Below the pieces are notes generated by a model. The model ran no database searches and had not been told where the DNA came from. It saw only the letters and a program-made list of their open reading frames with translations. From Chloroflexi bacterium RBG_16_60_22 (GTDB lineage Bacteria > Chloroflexota > Dehalococcoidia > Dehalococcoidales > RBG-16-60-22), in the NCBI GenBank assembly GCA_001796935.1, contig MGNX01000047.1:1-16113 (forward strand): DNA of 16,113 nucleotides, written 5' to 3'. Below are positions 13,135 through 16,113 of this stretch, one piece after another; position 1 is the first letter of the stretch; the number at the start of each line of letters is the position of its first letter. A program made the translations under genes and the position numbers.

Positions 13135-14531
13135 AGATGGAAGATTCACGCGCGGAGACCAACGCCATCGAGCAGCTGGCGGCCAACGTACTGGAGACGC
13201 GCTTCGAGAACTTTGACGCGGCGACGCTGCAAAATGCCCGGGACCGCATCATCGATACGGTGGGGTGCCTGATTGGCGGCTCCGGAGATACCGGCAACCC
13301 GGAGCTGGTCGGACTGCTGCGGGATACCGGCGGGAAGGAAGAGGCCACCGTGCTCGTCCACGGCGGCCGGTTGCCGGTAGGCAGCGCGGCCATGGTCAAC
13401 AGCATCATGGCCCGTTCCTTTGATTTTGAGCCGGTGAGCCCCCTGGTGGAGGGAGTCAACACGCCGGGGCACGTCAGCGGTACCACGGTGCCGACGGCCA
13501 TCAGCGTCGCCGAGCATACCGGCGTCGGCGGCCGGGAGCTGATGACGGCCCTGCTCGTCGGGGACGACGTGGCGTCGCGTCTGCTGGCGGCCTCCGGTTT
13601 CGGCTTCACCCTGGGCTGGGACGGCACCGGCACGGTTAACGCCTTCGGGGCCGCCGCCATCGCCGGCCGGCTGCTCGGCCTGGACCGTCTCCGGATGAGG
13701 AACGCCTTCGGCATCGTTCTCAACCAGGTGGGGAGCACCTTCCAGATAATCTGGGATGGCACCACCGCCTTCAAGCTTCCCCAGGGACTGTCCGCCCGCA
13801 ACGGTGTCTTCTCCGCCCAGCTGGCAAAAATCGGCTGGACGGGGCCGGCCGACCCTCTGTTCAGCCAGTTCGGCTATTACCAGATGTTCACCGAGGGCTG
13901 CCAGAAGCCGGAGTACCTGACGGAGCACCTGGGGAAGAGGTATTACTCCGACGGCACTTTCAAGTCGTACCCCTGCTGCCGCATTCCCCACGCGGCTATC
14001 GACTGCGCCCTGGCGCTGGTGAGGAAATACGGCGTCAGCGCTGATGACATCAGGGAGGTCAGGCTCGACCTGGCCCAGGGCGGCATCGACCATATCTGCG
14101 GGCACCCTTTCTGCATCGGGACCTTCCCGCACGGCAACGCCGCTTTCAGCTACCAGTACGTGGTGGCCACGGCCCTGTTGAGGAAGGCCGTCAGGCCGGA
14201 GCACTTCACCGCCGCGGCGATACGCGACCCCGAGGTAAATGCTTTCATCGGTAGAATCAAGCTCGTGGCCAGTCACGATGTCAGGTTCGAGGCCGCCCGG
14301 ATGACGCTTCATATGAAGGACGGCCGGGAGCTTACCGGGTCGTGCGAGATAGCCAGGGGCGACCCCCGAGGCAACCCGCTATCCCGGGACGATTTGATTG
14401 CCAAGTTCTGGACGAACGTGGATTTCTCCGGGAAGATAAGCCGGGAGAAGGCAGACTCGTTCCTCAAGATGGTGGAGAAGCTGGAAGACCTGGACGACGT
14501 GAAGAAGCTGGTCCGGCTGCTGGTGGCCTGA
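13131..14531 (+). CDS. MmgE/PrpD family protein
   Basis: Seen: 466 residues of the MmgE/PrpD fold: helical domain with DTVGCLIGG (42-50), RSFDFE (95-100), a GHVSGTTVPTA loop (113-123), K215 in AFKLPQGLSARNG, and the substrate-binding run FKSYPCCRIPHAAID (277-291) with K278 and H287, followed by the lid domain. Known: the family includes 2-methylcitrate dehydratase PrpD, cis-aconitate decarboxylase and iminodisuccinate epimerase, all acting on polycarboxylic acids. K278 and H287 match active-site positions, but the usual His in the HALDFDD region is replaced here, so the reaction may differ from methylcitrate dehydration. No prpB/prpC neighbours are in the window, which weakens a methylcitrate-cycle assignment. 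Start: ATG 13131 overlaps the IclR stop; ATG 13137 is also possible. Confidence 0.88.
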   Translation: MKMEDSRAETNAIEQLAANVLETRFENFDAATLQNARDRIIDTVGCLIGGSGDTGNPELVGLLRDTGGKEEATVLVHGGRLPVGSAAMVNSIMARSFDFEPVSPLVEGVNTPGHVSGTTVPTAISVAEHTGVGGRELMTALLVGDDVASRLLAASGFGFTLGWDGTGTVNAFGAAAIAGRLLGLDRLRMRNAFGIVLNQVGSTFQIIWDGTTAFKLPQGLSARNGVFSAQLAKIGWTGPADPLFSQFGYYQMFTEGCQKPEYLTEHLGKRYYSDGTFKSYPCCRIPHAAIDCALALVRKYGVSADDIREVRLDLAQGGIDHICGHPFCIGTFPHGNAAFSYQYVVATALLRKAVRPEHFTAAAIRDPEVNAFIGRIKLVASHDVRFEAARMTLHMKDGRELTGSCEIARGDPRGNPLSRDDLIAKFWTNVDFSGKISREKADSFLKMVEKLEDLDDVKKLVRLLVA

Positions 14532-14551
14532 GCCACGGTTAAACGCGGCCC

Positions 14552-14953
14552 CTACTTCCCCCGCTGCACCAGCTCCACGAGCACGTTTTCCGCGGCGCCC
14601 GGGTGGATGAAGGCTATCCGGGCGGTCGGCAGGGTTATCGGCTCTTCGTTAATCAGCTGCTTTCCCCTGGCCTTCAATGATTTCAGCTCCCCGGCAATGT
14701 CGTCGGTGGTGAAAGATACGTGGTGCAGGCCGCCGCCCCTCTCCTCGAGGAACCTGGCGAAGCTGCCCCCGGGTTTCAGCGGCTGGAGGAACTCCAGCCG
14801 GATATCGCCGGCGGCCACCAGGACGGCCTTGAACTCGCCGGCCGGCCCTTCCATCTCCTCGACGACCTTGAAGCCGAACATCTCGGAGTAGACCTTCAGG
14901 GCGGCGTCGGCGTCTTTAACGACGATGGCGATATGGTCGATTTTCCTCACCAT
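14552..14953 (-). CDS. VOC-fold protein, methylmalonyl-CoA epimerase-like
   Basis: Seen: 133 residues in two beta-alpha-beta-beta-beta VOC modules: KIDHIAIVVKD (4-14), LEFLQPL, then GGLHHVSFTTDDI and ENVLVELVQ at the end. Metal-ligand candidates fit the family order: His in DHIAIVV, Gln in EFLQP, His in LHHVSF, Glu in VLVELVQ. Known: methylmalonyl-CoA epimerase interconverts (2R) and (2S) forms before the B12 mutase; glyoxalase-type relatives share the fold. Length and motifs favour the epimerase, but no mutase gene is in view. The start ATG 14953 has GGAAGGAGAG 4-6 bases upstream; a farther upstream in-frame start lacks a site. It converges on the MmgE/PrpD gene and follows the SDR on the same strand after the repeat region. 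Confidence 0.85.
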   Translation of the reverse strand: MVRKIDHIAIVVKDADAALKVYSEMFGFKVVEEMEGPAGEFKAVLVAAGDIRLEFLQPLKPGGSFARFLEERGGGLHHVSFTTDDIAGELKSLKARGKQLINEEPITLPTARIAFIHPGAAENVLVELVQRGK

Positions 14954-15007
14954 GACTCTCTCCTTCCTTATATATGAAAGTTCGGTTTTTCCGTGATTCA
15001 TTTATCG

Positions 15008-15079
15008 TGTCACCCTGAGCGCAGCGAAGGGTCCAGGGGCGGAGGGGATTCTTTCGTCGCTGCGCTCCTCAGAATGACA
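15008..15079. repeat. 72-bp inverted-repeat element, TGTCAyyCTGAG ends
   Basis: The left end TGTCACCCTGAG (15008-15019) and right end CTCAGAATGACA (15068-15079) match in 10 of 12 positions as an inverted pair. Inside, the left arm GCGCAGCGA and the right-arm complement share the same motif. The length matches the element at 5580-5650 and the TGTCA ends are shared, suggesting related MITE/REP elements. It lies in the 214-base gap between the SDR and VOC genes. Confidence 0.72.
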
Positions 15080-15154
15080 TTTAAAATAATCCTCAGAATG
15101 ACATCAAAATTATCCTCGGAATGACATTTAAAATAATCCTCAGAATGACATTTA
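15067..15154. repeat. Tandem array of the repeat element's right end (about 24 bp, four copies)
   Basis: The unit CCTCAGAATGACATTTAAAA plus TAAT occurs at 15067-15090 (24), 15091-15113 (23, variant TCAAAAT) and 15114-15137 (24, CCTCGG variant), with a partial copy from 15138 to 15154. The first copy is the right end of the inverted-repeat element. The AT-rich spacer differs sharply from the GC-rich surroundings. No gene is supported here. Confidence 0.85.
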
Positions 15155-15167
15155 GGGTGAGATAAGT

Positions 15168-16106
15168 TCAGAACGGGAAGATGGGCGGCAGCTCGCGGAC
15201 CTTGTCCCGGGTCAGCGTCTCCGGCATTTTCCCGGCGAGCTCTTCCGGCGTCCACCGGCCGTCCTTACGGATTACCTGCGCCACCGGCGGGGGGTCGGTG
15301 TAGATGCCGATATGGCCGTGCCAGACCTCGAAGACGCAGCCGTTGACGTTGTCGGCGGCCTGGCTGGCCAGGTAGACGACCAGGCTGGCCACGTCCTCCG
15401 GCCGGTTAAGCTCCAGCATCTGCTTTACCCGTGTTGCGGCGGCCTTTTCCCCCCACATCCTGGCCCAGGCCTCGCGGAGGCCCTTCTCCTTGACCAGCTC
15501 CTCGAAGCCCCGGGTGCCGGCCACCGGCCGTATGGCATTGCAGGTCACCCCGTAGCGCCCCATGTCCCGGGCCACCGTGCGCGTCAGCCCGATGATGCCC
15601 TCCTTGGCGGCGGAGTAGCTGGCCTGTCCCATGTTGCCCAGGCCGGCGTGGGAGGAGGTATTGATAATCCGGCCGTAGCCCTGCTGTTTCATTATGGCGC
15701 AGGCTTGGCGGGTGCAGTAGAAGGTGCCGTAAAGGTTGGTCTTCATCACGGCGTCCCATTCATCGGCGCTGACGTTATAGACCATGCGGTCGCGGGTGAA
15801 GCCGGCGTTGTTCACCAGCACGTCGAGTCGCCCGAAGTTGTCGATGGCCGCCCGGATTATCCTCCCCGCCCCCTCCTCGGTGGCGACGCTCTCGTAGCTG
15901 GGCATCGCGGCGCCGCCGGCCTGCTTTATCTCCCCGGCCACCGCGTCGGCCGGCTCCGGGGATGTGCTGCTGCCATCGATATTCGTCCCCAGGTCGTTGA
16001 CCACCACGGCGGCGCCCTGCGCCGCCAGGCCGATGGCCTCCGCCCGGCCCAGTCCCTTGCCGGCGCCGGTGACCACGGCGACTCTTCCTTTTAATAGCTC
16101 CCCCAT
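15168..16106 (-). CDS. Short-chain dehydrogenase/reductase with C-terminal extension
   Basis: Seen: 312 residues, a classical SDR Rossmann fold: TGAGKGLG (13-20), acidic position in NDLG (37-40), NNAG (99-102), catalytic N124, S151/S152, Y164 and K168 (YSAAK). NAIRP (190-194) is the usual post-active-site motif. After the core (about 250 residues) a tail of roughly 60 residues contains W-rich segments and EELAGKMPETL. Known: this subtype resembles the (3R)-hydroxyacyl-CoA dehydrogenase part of multifunctional beta-oxidation enzymes; FabG-like reductases are also similar. The Asp in NDLG favours NAD(H) over NADP(H). The ATG at 16106 lies 7 bases from the window edge, so its promoter and ribosome site cannot be judged. 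It is probably an acyl-CoA metabolic enzyme together with the downstream VOC gene. Confidence 0.9.
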   Translation of the reverse strand: MGELLKGRVAVVTGAGKGLGRAEAIGLAAQGAAVVVNDLGTNIDGSSTSPEPADAVAGEIKQAGGAAMPSYESVATEEGAGRIIRAAIDNFGRLDVLVNNAGFTRDRMVYNVSADEWDAVMKTNLYGTFYCTRQACAIMKQQGYGRIINTSSHAGLGNMGQASYSAAKEGIIGLTRTVARDMGRYGVTCNAIRPVAGTRGFEELVKEKGLREAWARMWGEKAAATRVKQMLELNRPEDVASLVVYLASQAADNVNGCVFEVWHGHIGIYTDPPPVAQVIRKDGRWTPEELAGKMPETLTRDKVRELPPIFPF

Positions 16107-16113
16107 GCCCGAC

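Noticed and set aside
13131..14531. Assignment as 2-methylcitrate dehydratase PrpD
   Set aside because: No methylcitrate synthase or lyase neighbours and the usual His in the HALDFDD-like motif is absent; only the family level is supported.
14523..14536. GTGGC-CTGA-GCCAC hairpin at the MmgE/PrpD stop as a terminator
   Set aside because: Only a 5-bp stem and no T run on either strand.
15067..15154. Possible CRISPR array
   Set aside because: Units of 23-24 bp follow each other directly with no unique spacers and no cas genes are nearby.
15010..15255. Minus-strand frame encoding repeated KCHSED-like units
   Set aside because: The peptide repeat is only the translation of the tandem DNA repeat and overlaps the end of the SDR.

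Overview
This is a GC-rich bacterial chromosomal window of densely packed housekeeping and accessory metabolic genes. The content points to an anaerobic or microaerophilic bacterium: ferrous-iron uptake, a rubrerythrin, low-potential Fe-S and flavin proteins, and CoA/organic-acid enzymes. The combination of a DtxR/Feo cluster, MutS2 beside a Vms1-like release factor, and short TGTCATTC-ended repeats between genes makes me favour Chloroflexota (Dehalococcoidia-like). This is inference from gene style, not from a marker gene. No rRNA, tRNA, CRISPR array, integrase or transposase gene was seen.

Layout. (1) Positions 1-4808 form an iron module: a minus-strand pair, DtxR-type metalloregulator then DegV (DegV runs off the left edge), diverges from a plus-strand operon feoA (two FeoA domains fused) - feoB in two overlapping frames - FeoC-like winged helix - rubrerythrin. 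The shared 150-bp intergenic region has two well-formed divergent promoters with candidate operators between and within them. (2) Positions 4856-5569 hold a sirtuin with its own promoter, apparently leaderless, closed by an inverted-repeat element. (3) Positions 5654-8806 on the minus strand hold mutS2 followed by a Vms1/VLRF1-like peptidyl-tRNA hydrolase candidate. This is the most interesting locus: it pairs a predicted collided-ribosome splitting factor with a predicted nascent-chain release factor, and the short gap between them is unusual. (4) Positions 8807-9129 are non-coding and hold several hairpins and inverted repeats, then a promoter. (5) Positions 9130-10868 hold a 4-oxalocrotonate tautomerase-like protein and a flavodoxin-fold reductase on plus, convergent with a minus-strand pair (zinc-ribbon protein, Fe-S protein). 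(6) Positions 11064-14531 hold an enolase-superfamily enzyme, an IclR regulator and an MmgE/PrpD-family enzyme, which look like a regulated organic-acid degradation module. (7) Positions 14552-16106 on minus hold a short-chain dehydrogenase and a VOC/methylmalonyl-CoA-epimerase-like protein, separated by a repeat element whose right end has expanded into a four-copy tandem array.

How they work together: the Feo products import and store Fe(II) under the metalloregulator and supply iron for the rubrerythrin and Fe-S proteins. MutS2 plus VLRF1 plausibly clear stalled ribosomes. The right half is probably carbon metabolism of dicarboxylic or branched acyl substrates whose identity cannot be read from sequence. 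Two places (feoB junction, VLRF1 start) carry possible one-base indels next to homopolymer runs and should be checked against reads.
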